Counted from the stretch's first letter, positions 25,362 to 36,388 are shown. The stretch: DNA of 64,000 bases from Thalassotalea sp. LPB0316 (GCF_014898095.1 NZ_CP062946.1:3224001-3288000); one strand, 5' to 3'. The notes: generated by a model from the sequence alone, not told the origin. Made by a program: numbers and translations.

Positions 25362-26417
25362 ATGTCGATGTTTGAGTATGAAATTAACGCGTTAGAGCAG
25401 TTATCAGTAAAACAAATAATTGATTGTAGTAAACCACTCACCAAACCATTAGCTTTTTCACTCGATACTCAACACCTGCGCCTTACCAGTAGCATAGTAG
25501 CTACCGAGCGAACACCAGTAGCTAAAATAGATGACATTCAACCACTAGAACAAACAAGCGCCACGCTAGTTGTCTTTTCAACGCTCAAACTTGCTACCTT
25601 GGTTAAACTCCAAGACTGCTGTCAATTAAACTTAATGAATATTGAGCAAATAAATCAGCGCAATGGCTTAACCAGTATTCGCTTTGGCATAACCTGCCAA
25701 GATATTAGCTTTAGCAGGCAACTGCTGGCTAGCTTTAATATCCAGCACAATATTGAGGCTGCCATTACTCAGCACTCACCGAGCTTAAGTCAGCCAGGTC
25801 TACTCGTTATGGATATGGATTCAACTGCAATTAAAATTGAATGTATTGATGAAATTGCCAAACTTGCCGGCACCGGTGAGCAAGTAGCGGCGGTAACGGC
25901 TCAGGCAATGCGTGGCGAATTGGATTTTAAACAAAGCTTATATCAACGTGTTGCAACCCTAGAAGGCGCTGATGAAGCGATCTTACAAACTGTACTCGCC
26001 AACCTTCCATTAATGGAAGGGCTGACTGAACTTATTGCTACTCTGCAAGCAAATCACTGGCGTTTAGCCATTGCTTCTGGCGGTTTCACCTACTTTGCTG
26101 ACCACTTAAAAGCGACGTTACCACTCGATGATGCTTTTTCTAATCAACTCGAAATTATTGACGGTAAACTAACCGGAAAAGTGCTAGGTGAAGTAGTAGA
26201 TGCGAATAAAAAAGCAGACGTACTGGTGATGCTCGCGGATAAATATCAAATTCCGATGAGCCAAACTGTCGCCATTGGTGATGGCGCAAATGATCTAGTC
26301 ATGATGGCCAAAGCGCAACTAGGTGTTGCTTGTCACGCGAAAGAAATCGTCCAACAAAAAGCCCAAACCAGCATCAATAAAGCACCACTTGATACGCTAT
26401 TGCACTGGCTTGATTAG
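25362..26417 (+). CDS. serB: Phosphoserine phosphatase
   Basis: A 351-aa HAD-family enzyme making L-serine from phosphoserine. The nucleophile motif is DMDST (D151, D153). The later IASGGFTYFAD and the metal site GDGANDLVMM are intact. The N-terminal region of about 145 residues is an ACT-like extension, as in E. coli SerB, and is somewhat long. It is divergent from the YtjB-like gene and convergent with the PilZ gene, with 15 bp between stops and no clear terminator. Confidence 0.95.
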   Translation: MSMFEYEINALEQLSVKQIIDCSKPLTKPLAFSLDTQHLRLTSSIVATERTPVAKIDDIQPLEQTSATLVVFSTLKLATLVKLQDCCQLNLMNIEQINQRNGLTSIRFGITCQDISFSRQLLASFNIQHNIEAAITQHSPSLSQPGLLVMDMDSTAIKIECIDEIAKLAGTGEQVAAVTAQAMRGELDFKQSLYQRVATLEGADEAILQTVLANLPLMEGLTELIATLQANHWRLAIASGGFTYFADHLKATLPLDDAFSNQLEIIDGKLTGKVLGEVVDANKKADVLVMLADKYQIPMSQTVAIGDGANDLVMMAKAQLGVACHAKEIVQQKAQTSINKAPLDTLLHWLD

Positions 26418-26432
26418 CAATGATGAAAGAAA

Positions 26433-28898
26433 CTACTGACTGGCTTGTTCGGCAATGTACATTTGATGTCTGAGCAATGCCTCTTTGGTGATATCAAACA
26501 ATTCAACAACGCCTGCAACACTCCAAATATCTTGCTCTAATTGCTTACCTCGGTGAATGGCATATGAGCCGATATAGCTTAACTCTGGATTTAAAAAGTC
26601 CATATTAGGCCTATCGACACGTGAAAGCTTGGTCTGTAAACAAAATAATTGACCACGCTTTAATGCTGTGGCGATAAACATATGGCGTAATTTATCGCTA
26701 CTTAGCTCAATATCAAACTTAGTGATTACCGCTTTTTCAACTGACTTAATACTGGTGTCAATTGACACATATAAAATACCGTGCACAGGTAAATCAGTAC
26801 TTTGTAAACGCTTAAGTGCCGCAGTTAGCATTTCAATCGCGTTGTGATGACTAAGTAGCGGGAATAGATTGATCCTGCGTCGCTGGTCACTAAGGGTTCG
26901 GCAAACAGAAACAAAATTTGAGCTATCGTGATTAGCGACAACAAGCTCTGTTTTATAACGACTGCCACTTGTTTGCACCAACAGCTGTGGAATATCTAGT
27001 GCACTTGAATATATATTAAGCAGTGCCTTACTTAAGCCCGGGATAGTTAAGGCATATTCATCAACCTCGAGCTTATCTCTGTTTTTACTGATCAGCAGCT
27101 TAAAAAAGCTCCGACCAATATGCTGATGTTGCTCAACGTAAACCTTTAAATTAATAATATTTTTCTTTTTATTAATGCGAACCACTTCATAGGGTAACTC
27201 GCTTAAATTAAAAGCTTTGGTAATTTTTTGCAGTTTAGGAAAAGTCAATTTAACGACATCACCGCGTTTTAACATCGCCTCTCGATCAAGTATGATTTTT
27301 AATCCAGACATCGAAAAATCTTCAGACTTGCCTTGCCACTTTACGCCGCCCGCCTCAACGGTTGCTGGCGTTTGATATTTAAAGCGAGACTCAGAGCGCT
27401 GGTTTAAAAAACTAATGCCAACAGATTCTACTCGTTGATTTTCTGCACTGCGTTTATGGCCAAAGCCCTTGAGCATTTTCTTATCAATGTCTTTGTAGTT
27501 ATAACGCTTGTACTCTTCTTGTAAACTTAAGCACGTGAGGTCATGAGCAACAATACAATAAGGCAAATTATCGACTTCGTTGTAGACATCGTCCGATGGC
27601 GGGTCCATCAGGTATTGATCTTTTGTCGCTAGTGAATTAGACAAGGTCAACGAAGCATGAGCCTTATCCCGATCAACGTCAAACAGCTTTATTTCAGTAA
27701 TGGCAAACGATTCTTTTGATGCGGCAAAACCAATAAATTTGCGCATAAAGGCTTTATCTTGCTCCAGCTGCTTATTGTCAGCGGTATAGAAGAATTGTTG
27801 GCCATTACTTTCATGAATAAAGCTATATACCAATAAGCTTTGACCTATTTTTTTGGCCATTCTCAAACGCGCAATGCGCTCTTGTGTAAGTAAACAATCA
27901 ATCGTTGAAAATTGACGTTCATCTTGCCAATACTGATATAGTGCTTGGTTGTTGTGGCCTGTTAATGCATACGCGGGGCGATACTTACCGTCAACTGAAC
28001 GAACAAATATCGGTAGCTCATTAATTTTTGGCAAGACAAATTGCTGATAGCTACGCGCCTTAATGGCCGTAATCGTATTGTCTAAATTGATCTTGTATCG
28101 GCGTTTATTACCTTGAATAAAGCCCTTTAAGAATTGCTTGAAGCCATCTTTATCTTGACCTTTTTTATAAACCCTCTCCATGCCAACTAGCTGAACTTTA
28201 TCAACTACCTGCATGTTTCTGATCACATAGTCAAAAGCGTTTTCTTTGCCAAATTGAAATTCTTGCTCTAAACCAACAAACTGAATAGTTAACGTTTGGC
28301 CAACCTTTAAAGTTTGTTCATCAGTCATCCGCACTTTAACACCGTCAACGCTCATATCTGAGGTTGTTGCCAGTAAGATATCATTGGCGTTCACTTCTAC
28401 TTTTACCGGAATGGCAAAGTTCATGCGCTCTTCTTTGCGATTGAAATATGGGCCTAGAGTTACAACCTCTGCAGGGTATTGCGTTTTATCTAAGATGCGC
28501 TCTTGGTCTTGAGCTTGAGCGGAATCTACCTTTGCCTTCTCACGCTGATAGATTACCCTAAAATTGTTGTCAGTATTCTTAACTGCCTCATACACGCCAA
28601 AGGTATACGAGCCATAACTAGCAATGCTTTCTTTAAAGGTTTGGATCGCAACATCATCGAGAAAATGTGTTTTACCATCGTATTCAAACATTTTACATTC
28701 GCCATCAACCAAGCCTCGTAAGTCGACCAAACGAGTACAAGGTTGCGCCAGCCGTTTCACTTCCATCTTTAGTAAGAAGCGATCACTGGTCGGTAAATGT
28801 TTTGTTGCCGCATTATATTTAGTTTCGAAATCAGCCTTAAATACCTGACCTCTAAACTGATCAATAATGCGATTATATTTTGTTAAGTCTTTTGACAT
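26433..28898 (-). CDS. Large protein with two PilZ domains
   Basis: An 821-aa soluble protein. PilZ-like segment 1 lies near residues 155-205 (RKEERMNFAIPVKV then SDMSVDGVKV). Segment 2 lies near 505-560 (RSESRFKYQTPATV then EDFSMSGLKI). Both have the RxxxR and D/NxSxxG pattern of c-di-GMP binding. The rest has no catalytic motif I recognise. It probably senses c-di-GMP and controls motility or surface functions through a partner. It sits between serB and radA, an order I associate with Alteromonadales. Confidence 0.8.
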   Translation of the reverse strand: MSKDLTKYNRIIDQFRGQVFKADFETKYNAATKHLPTSDRFLLKMEVKRLAQPCTRLVDLRGLVDGECKMFEYDGKTHFLDDVAIQTFKESIASYGSYTFGVYEAVKNTDNNFRVIYQREKAKVDSAQAQDQERILDKTQYPAEVVTLGPYFNRKEERMNFAIPVKVEVNANDILLATTSDMSVDGVKVRMTDEQTLKVGQTLTIQFVGLEQEFQFGKENAFDYVIRNMQVVDKVQLVGMERVYKKGQDKDGFKQFLKGFIQGNKRRYKINLDNTITAIKARSYQQFVLPKINELPIFVRSVDGKYRPAYALTGHNNQALYQYWQDERQFSTIDCLLTQERIARLRMAKKIGQSLLVYSFIHESNGQQFFYTADNKQLEQDKAFMRKFIGFAASKESFAITEIKLFDVDRDKAHASLTLSNSLATKDQYLMDPPSDDVYNEVDNLPYCIVAHDLTCLSLQEEYKRYNYKDIDKKMLKGFGHKRSAENQRVESVGISFLNQRSESRFKYQTPATVEAGGVKWQGKSEDFSMSGLKIILDREAMLKRGDVVKLTFPKLQKITKAFNLSELPYEVVRINKKKNIINLKVYVEQHQHIGRSFFKLLISKNRDKLEVDEYALTIPGLSKALLNIYSSALDIPQLLVQTSGSRYKTELVVANHDSSNFVSVCRTLSDQRRRINLFPLLSHHNAIEMLTAALKRLQSTDLPVHGILYVSIDTSIKSVEKAVITKFDIELSSDKLRHMFIATALKRGQLFCLQTKLSRVDRPNMDFLNPELSYIGSYAIHRGKQLEQDIWSVAGVVELFDITKEALLRHQMYIAEQASQ

Positions 28899-29170
28899 TG
28901 ACCTTAAACTAACTCATCAACTACTGCGTTAAACGCATATCATTATCTTACAATCTTAACAAAATCAACAAGCAATATGCGTACCTAAAGCAAATAACCG
29001 AGAAATAACTTGCTCTGCATCGCTAATGTTGAACAAAAATAGCCAAGCTCATTAACGAGAAATAACTATACAGGCAATAAATTGACAGTAGCTTGCCAGT
29101 TGCATCTTATACCCGAAACAGCGACACTAGCGCGATAGAAATCATTATACGAAGAAAGGTGATAGCGCCA
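28899..29170. other. Gap between the divergent PilZ gene and radA
   Basis: A 272-bp AT-rich stretch that should hold both promoters. I see no gene and no clear repeat. Confidence 0.5.
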
Positions 29171-30556
29171 ATGGCCAAAGCGGCAAAAATCGAATTTGTT
29201 TGTACCGATTGTGGAAAAAATTATACCCGTTGGCGTGGTCAATGTGAGTGTGGCGCTTGGAATACACTTGCAGAGATGAAAACATCAGCGGCCAAAAAAG
29301 CAACAAGTACCAAGTCAAGTGCAGCGGCTGGCTATGCTGGTATTGCTGGTGGTGGTGCCAAAAAAATAGATGAAGTGGTATCACTTGAAGCAGAAAAAAA
29401 ACCAACCGGCATAGGTGAGCTCGACAGAGTATTAAGTGGTGGTGTCACCACAGGCTCAGTCAATATCATTTCTGGTGATCCCGGCGCTGGTAAAACTACC
29501 TTGTTATCTGCACTTGTTGCTCGCATGTCACAAGATGTCGCATCGCTTTATTGTACCGCCGAAGAATCGTTATCCCAGTTTAAAAATCGCGTTCAACGGT
29601 TAAAGCTCGATTATCAAGTAGACAACCTCTATTTACTATCTGAAACAAGTGTCGAGCTGATCATTGAAGAGCTCGATAAACATCAAATCAAATTTGCCGT
29701 AATCGACTCGATTCAAGCTGTCGTTACGGAAAACGCCAATGGTAGTCCTGGCTCACCATCACAAGTAAAAAGCGCCGCCCAAGCGTTAACCCAATATTGT
29801 AAACAAAATAACGTGACCATGTTTATCATTGCTCACGTCAATAAAAACAACGAAATTGCCGGCCCGCAAACCTTAGTTCACATTGTAGATGCCCTACTTC
29901 ACATCGATACCAACGATGGCCAAGTAAGAACGCTAAGAGCGAATAAAAACCGCTTTGGTGATATTGATACCGTTGGTATTTTTAAAATGACAGAGCGCGG
30001 CATGATCAGTGTTGATAACCCCAGTGAAATCTTTTTGTCGGGTTCAACCACTAACTCTCCGGGCTCCGCCATTACCTGTATTCGCAAGGGCAACCGCAAT
30101 CTGCTACTCGAAATTCAATGTTTGACCACGGAAATAGAATCCGAATTCCCGCAACGCGTCTGTGTCGGCTTAAACATGAACCGAGTAAAAATGCTAACCG
30201 GTATTTTGCGAAAGCACACCAAAACCAAAATTTTTCACGATACCTTTTTCAATATTGTTGGCGGGTTAAAAATTGATGAATCTGAAACCTGTATCGATTT
30301 AGCTTTAGTCACCGCGCTACTGAGCTCACTCAACGATTTTGTTGTCCCGAGAACGACTTGTATTATGGGCGAACTCAGTTTAAATGGCGATGTCCGGCCT
30401 ATTGATAGTGGTGTACCCAGAGTAAAAGAAGCGGCACAACACGGTTTTGAACAAATTATTATTCCACACCGCAATTACCACAAATCGATGGAAGGTAGCG
30501 GTGCCCGTATTATTCCAGTAAAAACCATTCACCAATTATTGGAAATCATTCAATAA
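29171..30556 (+). CDS. radA: DNA repair protein RadA
   Basis: A 461-aa protein. It has an N-terminal zinc finger (CTDCGKNYTRWRGQCECG), a RecA-like ATPase with Walker A GDPGAGKTT, the RadA signature KNRFG, and a C-terminal Lon-protease-like domain. It drives branch migration of recombination intermediates. ATG 29171 gives the usual N-terminus MAKAAKIEF and length (E. coli 460 aa). An upstream in-frame start at 29093 adds 26 unrelated residues and is rejected. Confidence 0.96.
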   Translation: MAKAAKIEFVCTDCGKNYTRWRGQCECGAWNTLAEMKTSAAKKATSTKSSAAAGYAGIAGGGAKKIDEVVSLEAEKKPTGIGELDRVLSGGVTTGSVNIISGDPGAGKTTLLSALVARMSQDVASLYCTAEESLSQFKNRVQRLKLDYQVDNLYLLSETSVELIIEELDKHQIKFAVIDSIQAVVTENANGSPGSPSQVKSAAQALTQYCKQNNVTMFIIAHVNKNNEIAGPQTLVHIVDALLHIDTNDGQVRTLRANKNRFGDIDTVGIFKMTERGMISVDNPSEIFLSGSTTNSPGSAITCIRKGNRNLLLEIQCLTTEIESEFPQRVCVGLNMNRVKMLTGILRKHTKTKIFHDTFFNIVGGLKIDESETCIDLALVTALLSSLNDFVVPRTTCIMGELSLNGDVRPIDSGVPRVKEAAQHGFEQIIIPHRNYHKSMEGSGARIIPVKTIHQLLEIIQ

Positions 30557-30573
30557 TCGCCGCAAGCGCCTTA

Positions 30574-30612
30574 AACAGGGGAAGCAAATTAAACCTGACG
30601 TTTTCCCCTGTT
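30574..30612 (+). terminator. Hairpin after radA
   Basis: AACAGGGGAA (30574-30583) pairs with TTCCCCTGTT (30603-30612) across a 19-nt loop, followed by a weak T-rich stretch. Probable terminator. Confidence 0.6.
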
Positions 30613-30665
30613 GTTTGGTATTATTGGCCGATTAGATGTTATTCACTTAATGCTAGAAAAATTTC

Positions 30666-32924
30666 ATGAAAAACGCAGTTAAACAGTTAGCTATCGGCGT
30701 AAGTGCCCTAGCGCTTTGCTTTATCTCGGTAGCTGAAGAAGCACCAAAAGTTGAACCACAAGAATTAACCATTGACCGAATTTATTCTTCACCATCGTTA
30801 AATGGTGCCACACCAAAATCACTGCGTTTTTCGCCAGACGGTAAGCGCGTAACTTATTTACAAGGCAAGCAAGAAGATTTATATCGCTACGACTTATGGG
30901 AATACCATATTGACAGTGATGAAAATCGACTACTGGTTGACTCTAAAGATATCTTTGACGGTATCGAAAACCTATCTGACGAAGAAAAAGCCCGCCGTGA
31001 GCGCCAGCGCATATACGGCTCTGGCATTATGGAATACAAATTTTCGAACGACGGCAAAGCCTTGTTATTTCCGTTAAATGGCGATCTCTACTATTACAAC
31101 TTAGCCGAAAAAAAAGCCAAGCGTTTAACGAATACACCAGCATTTGAAACCGATGCGAAGTTTTCGCCAAAAGCCAATTTTGTTTCCTTTATCCGCAATC
31201 AAAATATTTTTGTTATCGATATCGACTCAGGCGAAGAAACAAAACTGACAAAATCAGGCGGTGGTACGATTAAAAACGGCATGTCTGAGTTTGTTGCTCA
31301 AGAAGAAATGGGCCGCATGACGGGTTACTGGTGGTCACCAGATGAAAAGTATATCGCCTTTTTAAACGTCGACGAATCGCCGGTAGACATTGCTGTGCGC
31401 AATGAAATTTACGCTGAAGAAATCAAACTTGTCGAGCAGCGCTATCCATATACTGGTACGCCAAATGTAAAAATCAAGCTCGCCACGGTTAACGTTAAAA
31501 GCCAGCGAATTCGCACTATTGATATCGGTGAAGAAACTGACATCTACATTCCACGAGTAAACTGGTTGCCTAAAGGCGATGCCTTGACCTACCAATGGCA
31601 ATCACGCGATCAAAAAACACTGAAACTCAACCTCTATTCAGTAAAAAATCGTCGCCAATCAACCTTGCTCACTGAGACCTCTAGCCATTGGCTTAACCTA
31701 CATGACGACTTGACCTTTTTAAGTGATAACAAGCGCTTTATTTGGGCGTCTGAGCGCGATGGCTTTAAACATTTGTACCTGTATAACACTGATGGTGAGC
31801 AACTTGCCCAATTAACCAAAGGTCAATGGGTTGTCGACTCGCTGCACGCGGTAGACGAGCAAGCGGGCTGGATATACTTTACTGGCCGCGCCGATACACC
31901 GTTAGAGCGTCACTTATATAAAGCACCACTTGACGGTAAAAGCCCTGAGCACGTTGTTCGAGTAACGAAACGCAACGGCTTTCACGACATTGTTTTTTCG
32001 AGTGATCTGAACACCTATATCAACAAGTTTTCGAATATTCAAACACCGTCACAAGTGAGTTTGCACAAGATCAACGGCGAGCACATTACGTGGTTAGAAG
32101 AAAACAAAGTCGATAATAACCACCCTATTGCACCTTATTACGATCAACTCGTGATGCCGGAATTTGGTACGTTAAAGTCGGATGACGAAACCACCACCTT
32201 GTATTACAAAATATACAAACCCAAACAATTAGTGCCAGGCAAAAAATACCCTGTTATCGTCAATGTCTACGGCGGCCCTTACGCACAGCGCGTTACTAAC
32301 CGTTGGCAAGGAGCTGACTTCACGCAGTTTATGGTCAGCCAAGGCTATATTGTTTTCCAATTAGACAATCGCGGCTCAAACTACCGCGGTACCGCGTTTG
32401 AATTTCCGATTTATGAAAACCTTGGCGATATTGAAGTCACCGATCAGGTAACCGGCGTCAAATTTCTGCGCACGTTAAACTATGTTGATGAACAAAGAAT
32501 TGGCATCTATGGCCACTCATATGGCGGTTATATGGCGCTAATGAGCATGTTTAAAGCAGGCGAATACTTTAAAGCCGGTGTTTCTGGTGCCCCAGTAACC
32601 GATTGGCGTTTATATGATACCCACTACACTGAGCGCTACTTAAATCACCCGAAGGCGAATGAAAAAGGCTATGAGTCGAGTTCTGTTTTCCCATATGCCA
32701 AAGATTTGAACGGCCCGCTGTTTATTTATCACGGCATGGCAGACGATAACGTATTATTTACCAATACCACCAAACTGATCAAAACGCTGCAAGATGAAAA
32801 TAAGCTCTTTGAGTTGATGACCTACCCAGGCGCAAAACACTCAATGCGCGGTAAAAAAGTTAAGGTGCATTTAAACAACTCGATTATCGACTTCTTTGAT
32901 CGTCACTTTAAAGCACAGCCATAA
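30666..32924 (+). CDS. Dipeptidyl peptidase IV-family serine peptidase (S9)
   Basis: A 752-aa protein with a signal peptide (about 1-23), so it is exported. The N-terminal beta-propeller (about 45-490) includes WSPDEKYIAFLNVDES and an EE-type segment (EFVAQEEMGR) that in DPP IV binds the substrate amino terminus. The C-terminal alpha/beta hydrolase has the nucleophile in GHSYGGYMA (S618), ADDNV near 692-696, and AKHSMRG for the histidine. It releases Xaa-Pro or similar dipeptides from peptide N-termini, in keeping with protein scavenging by a marine heterotroph. Terminators lie on both sides, so it is monocistronic. Confidence 0.92.
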   Translation: MKNAVKQLAIGVSALALCFISVAEEAPKVEPQELTIDRIYSSPSLNGATPKSLRFSPDGKRVTYLQGKQEDLYRYDLWEYHIDSDENRLLVDSKDIFDGIENLSDEEKARRERQRIYGSGIMEYKFSNDGKALLFPLNGDLYYYNLAEKKAKRLTNTPAFETDAKFSPKANFVSFIRNQNIFVIDIDSGEETKLTKSGGGTIKNGMSEFVAQEEMGRMTGYWWSPDEKYIAFLNVDESPVDIAVRNEIYAEEIKLVEQRYPYTGTPNVKIKLATVNVKSQRIRTIDIGEETDIYIPRVNWLPKGDALTYQWQSRDQKTLKLNLYSVKNRRQSTLLTETSSHWLNLHDDLTFLSDNKRFIWASERDGFKHLYLYNTDGEQLAQLTKGQWVVDSLHAVDEQAGWIYFTGRADTPLERHLYKAPLDGKSPEHVVRVTKRNGFHDIVFSSDLNTYINKFSNIQTPSQVSLHKINGEHITWLEENKVDNNHPIAPYYDQLVMPEFGTLKSDDETTTLYYKIYKPKQLVPGKKYPVIVNVYGGPYAQRVTNRWQGADFTQFMVSQGYIVFQLDNRGSNYRGTAFEFPIYENLGDIEVTDQVTGVKFLRTLNYVDEQRIGIYGHSYGGYMALMSMFKAGEYFKAGVSGAPVTDWRLYDTHYTERYLNHPKANEKGYESSSVFPYAKDLNGPLFIYHGMADDNVLFTNTTKLIKTLQDENKLFELMTYPGAKHSMRGKKVKVHLNNSIIDFFDRHFKAQP

Positions 32925-32944
32925 GCCAATCAGGCTTTTTATCA

Positions 32945-32968
32945 AAGGCAACTTAGGTTGCCTTTTTT
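32945..32968 (+). terminator. Terminator after the DPP IV-like gene
   Basis: AAGGCAA (32945-32951) pairs with TTGCCTT (32958-32964), followed by a T-run. Confidence 0.88.
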
Positions 32969-33278
32969 ATTTTCACCTCTAAATCACCGCTTCGAGTATG
33001 TCGATATCGTCAAATGAGTCGTTGTCGATAGTAAGGTGCAAACATAATGCTGCTATTACCTTCGCAATAGATGAATAAATTTTGACTATAAACATATTTC
33101 ATTTTAGCGGTAATTGTGTTTAATTATGATGCGTCATATTTATGTTACTGAATAATAATAACAAACATCAGAAAACGTAAGCTGTTTTGAGTGCTGCCAT
33201 TCAAGTATCCGCTACTTTAACCAAGTATTTCTTTGGTTTTACCCTGTTGTTTAAAAAAGAAAATTTTGGAAAACACCC
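32969..33278. other. Gap before the chemoreceptor gene
   Basis: About 310 bp of AT-rich sequence with no ORF I can support and no clear repeat. It probably holds the chemoreceptor promoter. Confidence 0.5.
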
Positions 33279-35285
33279 ATGAAGAATCGTCCGTCTGTAG
33301 TACGTAAAGTACTACTTTCTATTTCTGGCATTATTGCCGTTATTGCCATTGCCGTGGCTTACTTTGTCACCTCAGAGCGCGCCTCAACCGTTGAACAAAC
33401 CGTTACGCAAGAAATTCGCCGCGCCACTCAACAAGCGGCTTTTGGCATCCATGAGTTTTTCCGCGAGCGATCGCGCGTTGTCACCTCATTACAAGCTAAC
33501 CCATTCGTCAATGACTGGTTTGGTCGTTATAGCGAGCGCGGCTCATCCATTGACAACGACAAACAATACCAACAAATCGTCGACTTATTTAAAAACGAAT
33601 CTGACCATGATCCCATGATCAAATCAGTGTTTTACGCGCCAGCGGCAACCCATGAATATTTTGATATCAATGGCCGTTACAACGATCCAAATTACTTCAC
33701 TAGCAAGCGACCTTGGTGGTTTGAGGCACTGGAAAAAGATCGCTTGTTTATCACTAACCCTGAGATTGATGCTAACGACGGCTCCATTGTTACGTCAATA
33801 AAAACAACAGTCTACTCGCCATCACGCACCTTGCTTGGGGTGATGGGTATCGATATCCTCGCCTCAGAAATCAAGAGTGGCTTAATTGATAAAATGCATT
33901 ACCAAAACGAAGGTTATGGCTTTTTATATACCGCCGATGGTCGTATTATCTCGTTTCCTGACGAGGCTAATAACATTGATATGAGCACCCTGCCTACCCT
34001 CGATCAAGTCGATAGTTTAATTAGCCACGCCAACGGTTTTAAAGCACTATTAAACGACAGCAAGCCACAACAAGAGCTGCTTACTACCCTAGATTTTAAA
34101 GGCGAACAGTACCTAGCCTTAGTCGCCCCGATTACCGATGAAACCATGGCTCTTGACTGGCGAGTTGGCTTTATGGTGCCAATGCACGCGATTACCGATC
34201 CCGTCACGCAAACCACTTATTCATCTATTTTTTCCGTGATCTTAGTACTCGCACTTACTTCTGGTGTTATTTTTATCACAATACAACGCTTACTTACCAA
34301 GCCACTTAAGCGCGTGATGGCGGCAATGGATGATATTGCCACTGGCGACGGCGACTTAACCAAGCGCATTGATATCAATACCAACGACGAGCTAGGCCAG
34401 CTAAGTGAGTCGTTCAATACTTTTGTTGAGAATATTCAAAAAATTATTAGCCAATGTAACCTCACCACACAAAAAGTACTGAGTGAATCAGATGATGTTA
34501 GCCATTTAGTTGCCGACTTCTCCTCAACGGTTGGCATGCAAAAAGGATACATCGAGCAAATAGCAACGGCAGCCACTGAAATGACCCAAACCATTCACGG
34601 GATTTCTGATAACGCTCAAACGTCATTAGATTACGCCACTAAAGCAGCTAATGAAGCGAAACAAGGTAAAGCCTTGGCTGATAACGCCAACACCTTGATC
34701 AATGATTTAGCTAATGAAGTGAGTCATTCAACCGAAGTTGTCAATGCCCTACACAAGAATTCAGAATCTATTTCAGCCGTACTAGAAGTGATCAAAAACA
34801 TTGCTGAACAAACGAACTTACTTGCGTTAAATGCCGCCATTGAAGCAGCTCGAGCCGGTGAGCAAGGTCGTGGCTTTGCCGTTGTCGCCGATGAAGTAAG
34901 AACCCTTGCAAGTAGAACACAAGATTCAACGGGCGATATTGAAAAAATTATCGTGAAACTGCAAGAATCAGCCTCTAGCGCCGTAGCTGCAATGAATGTT
35001 GGCAAAGAAAAAACCACCGAAGGCGTTAGCGTTATCTTACAGGTCTCAGAAAAACTCGACCATATAAACCAAGCGGTTGCCCTCATTGAAGAACAATCAA
35101 ATGAAGCGGCTTCAACCATTAAAGAGCAAGCGTCGGCGTCAGATGAAATTACCCAACAAACGATTTCGGTCAATGAACTTGCCGATCAAGCGGTTCATCA
35201 GACCTCAGATATGGCTCTAAAGAGTGAATCACAAAAAGCCGTAACTCAAGAGCTCACCGCGACTATTTCGCAATTCAAGGTGTAG
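33279..35285 (+). CDS. Methyl-accepting chemotaxis protein with Cache-type sensor
   Basis: A 668-aa transmembrane chemoreceptor. TM1 is at about residues 9-30. The periplasmic double-Cache domain (about 40-300) includes [16 protein letters not shown], a dCache_1 hallmark. TM2 is at about 313-335, then a HAMP domain. The cytoplasmic signalling tip is [20 protein letters not shown], followed by [13 protein letters not shown]. dCache_1 sensors often bind amino acids or other small organics, but the ligand cannot be read here. It is monocistronic, with a strong terminator. Confidence 0.94.
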   Translation: MKNRPSVVRKVLLSISGIIAVIAIAVAYFVTSERASTVEQTVTQEIRRATQQAAFGIHEFFRERSRVVTSLQANPFVNDWFGRYSERGSSIDNDKQYQQIVDLFKNESDHDPMIKSVFYAPAATHEYFDINGRYNDPNYFTSKRPWWFEALEKDRLFITNPEIDANDGSIVTSIKTTVYSPSRTLLGVMGIDILASEIKSGLIDKMHYQNEGYGFLYTADGRIISFPDEANNIDMSTLPTLDQVDSLISHANGFKALLNDSKPQQELLTTLDFKGEQYLALVAPITDETMALDWRVGFMVPMHAITDPVTQTTYSSIFSVILVLALTSGVIFITIQRLLTKPLKRVMAAMDDIATGDGDLTKRIDINTNDELGQLSESFNTFVENIQKIISQCNLTTQKVLSESDDVSHLVADFSSTVGMQKGYIEQIATAATEMTQTIHGISDNAQTSLDYATKAANEAKQGKALADNANTLINDLANEVSHSTEVVNALHKNSESISAVLEVIKNIAEQTNLLALNAAIEAARAGEQGRGFAVVADEVRTLASRTQDSTGDIEKIIVKLQESASSAVAAMNVGKEKTTEGVSVILQVSEKLDHINQAVALIEEQSNEAASTIKEQASASDEITQQTISVNELADQAVHQTSDMALKSESQKAVTQELTATISQFKV

Positions 35286-35303
35286 TCGCTATTTGGTATT
35301 CGC

Positions 35304-35345
35304 AGGCGATAACGTTATAGTAGTAGCGTTTATCGCCTTTTTTAT
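35304..35345 (+). terminator. Terminator after the chemoreceptor gene
   Basis: AGGCGATAACG (35304-35314) pairs with CGTTTATCGCCT (35327-35338) with one bulge, followed by T-rich sequence. Confidence 0.88.
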
Positions 35346-35356
35346 TTTAACACTTT

Positions 35357-35767
35357 ATGAAAATTTCAAACGCCGTTGACCTCAACCTTGATGAAGTAGA
35401 AATCAGCGCTATTCGCGCGCAAGGCGCAGGCGGACAAAACGTCAATAAAGTTAGCTCTGCTATTCACTTGCGATTCGACATTAACGCCTCGTCACTGCCG
35501 GATTTTTACAAAGAGCGTCTACTGGCATTGAAAGATAAACGACTGACCAAAGACGGTGTTATTGTCATTAAAGCCCAACAACACCGCACTCAAGAAAAGA
35601 ACCGAGAAGAAGCCCTCAAACGGCTTGTTGAGCTGATACAAAGCGTCAATGTGGTACAAAAAGCGCGCAAACCGACCAAGCCGACCAAAAGCTCGCAAAT
35701 TAAACGCATGGACAGTAAAACCAAACAAGGTAACGTCAAAAAGCTCAGGCAAAAAGTAAAGTTTTAA
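35357..35767 (+). CDS. arfB: Alternative ribosome-rescue factor ArfB (peptidyl-tRNA hydrolase)
   Basis: A 136-aa protein with the catalytic GGQ in GAGGQNVNKVSSAIHLRF near residue 27. The lysine- and arginine-rich C-terminal tail enters the empty mRNA channel in the E. coli homologue (YaeJ, about 140 aa). It releases peptides from ribosomes stalled without a stop codon. It is convergent with the membrane-protein gene, whose stop lies 2 bp away. Confidence 0.94.
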   Translation: MKISNAVDLNLDEVEISAIRAQGAGGQNVNKVSSAIHLRFDINASSLPDFYKERLLALKDKRLTKDGVIVIKAQQHRTQEKNREEALKRLVELIQSVNVVQKARKPTKPTKSSQIKRMDSKTKQGNVKKLRQKVKF

Positions 35768-35768
35768 C

Positions 35769-36386
35769 TTAGTAGCAAACAGAGTTATCTGGCAGTGGGT
35801 AGGTGGAACTGACATTATCGGCACTGGTAATTTGCAGTTGGTTGTCAATCACCTCAAATTCAAACGTTCGCCCCAACCATGGCGTTTTTACTATCAATTC
35901 AAGTTGATAACGATTTAACGGCTGTTCACATAGCAAGTAGAAGTAATGATAAGCCCGCCCCATCGCGCCAGGATCTGAGGTATAAACGTAGATAGTTGAA
36001 TCTTCAAAGGCTCGTTGCTGGTGGTAGTAAGTTAATTTGTTGGCGGTGTCGATGTTGATCATCAAGCCAAAAAACATCACGATAATTTGTAATGCAGCTA
36101 ATAATAGACTCACAAACCACACCAAGGTCGCGCACCATGTTGGCTTAATGACTTGCTGAAAACGCGTAAGCGCAAACACTACCAGAAAAAAGCCAACTAA
36201 TACACTGGTGTATTTTACATAGAACAACCAATAGCCGACCTTGGCCATAAATAACGGGCTGTCAAAATTTAGCCCCCACAATGTTGCGCCATAAAAACTT
36301 TCAAGTAATGGCAATATGATGAGTGCGATAGCAAGTAAAATATATTTCACTGTCAGCTGATATCCTTTTCTCGCTGTGCTAGTCAA
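35769..36386 (-). CDS. Small membrane protein of unknown function
   Basis: A 205-aa protein. Three hydrophobic segments are seen, at about residues 13-33, 45-70 and 83-108. A soluble C-terminal part (about 110-205), probably outside the cytoplasm, contains YVYTSDPGAMGRAYHYF and ends in SVCY. No family was recognised. Its start lies 2 bp after the stop of the LacI-family gene, so it is probably translated from the regulator's mRNA and may have a sugar- or envelope-related role (inference). Confidence 0.65.
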   Translation of the reverse strand: MTSTARKGYQLTVKYILLAIALIILPLLESFYGATLWGLNFDSPLFMAKVGYWLFYVKYTSVLVGFFLVVFALTRFQQVIKPTWCATLVWFVSLLLAALQIIVMFFGLMINIDTANKLTYYHQQRAFEDSTIYVYTSDPGAMGRAYHYFYLLCEQPLNRYQLELIVKTPWLGRTFEFEVIDNQLQITSADNVSSTYPLPDNSVCY

Positions 36387-36388
36387 AT

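Noticed and set aside
26418..26432. Terminator between convergent serB and the PilZ gene
   Set aside because: Only 15 bp with no stem; none can be supported.
29093..29170. Longer N-terminus for RadA
   Set aside because: The added 26 residues lie before the normal MAKAAKIEF start and match no RadA region that I know.
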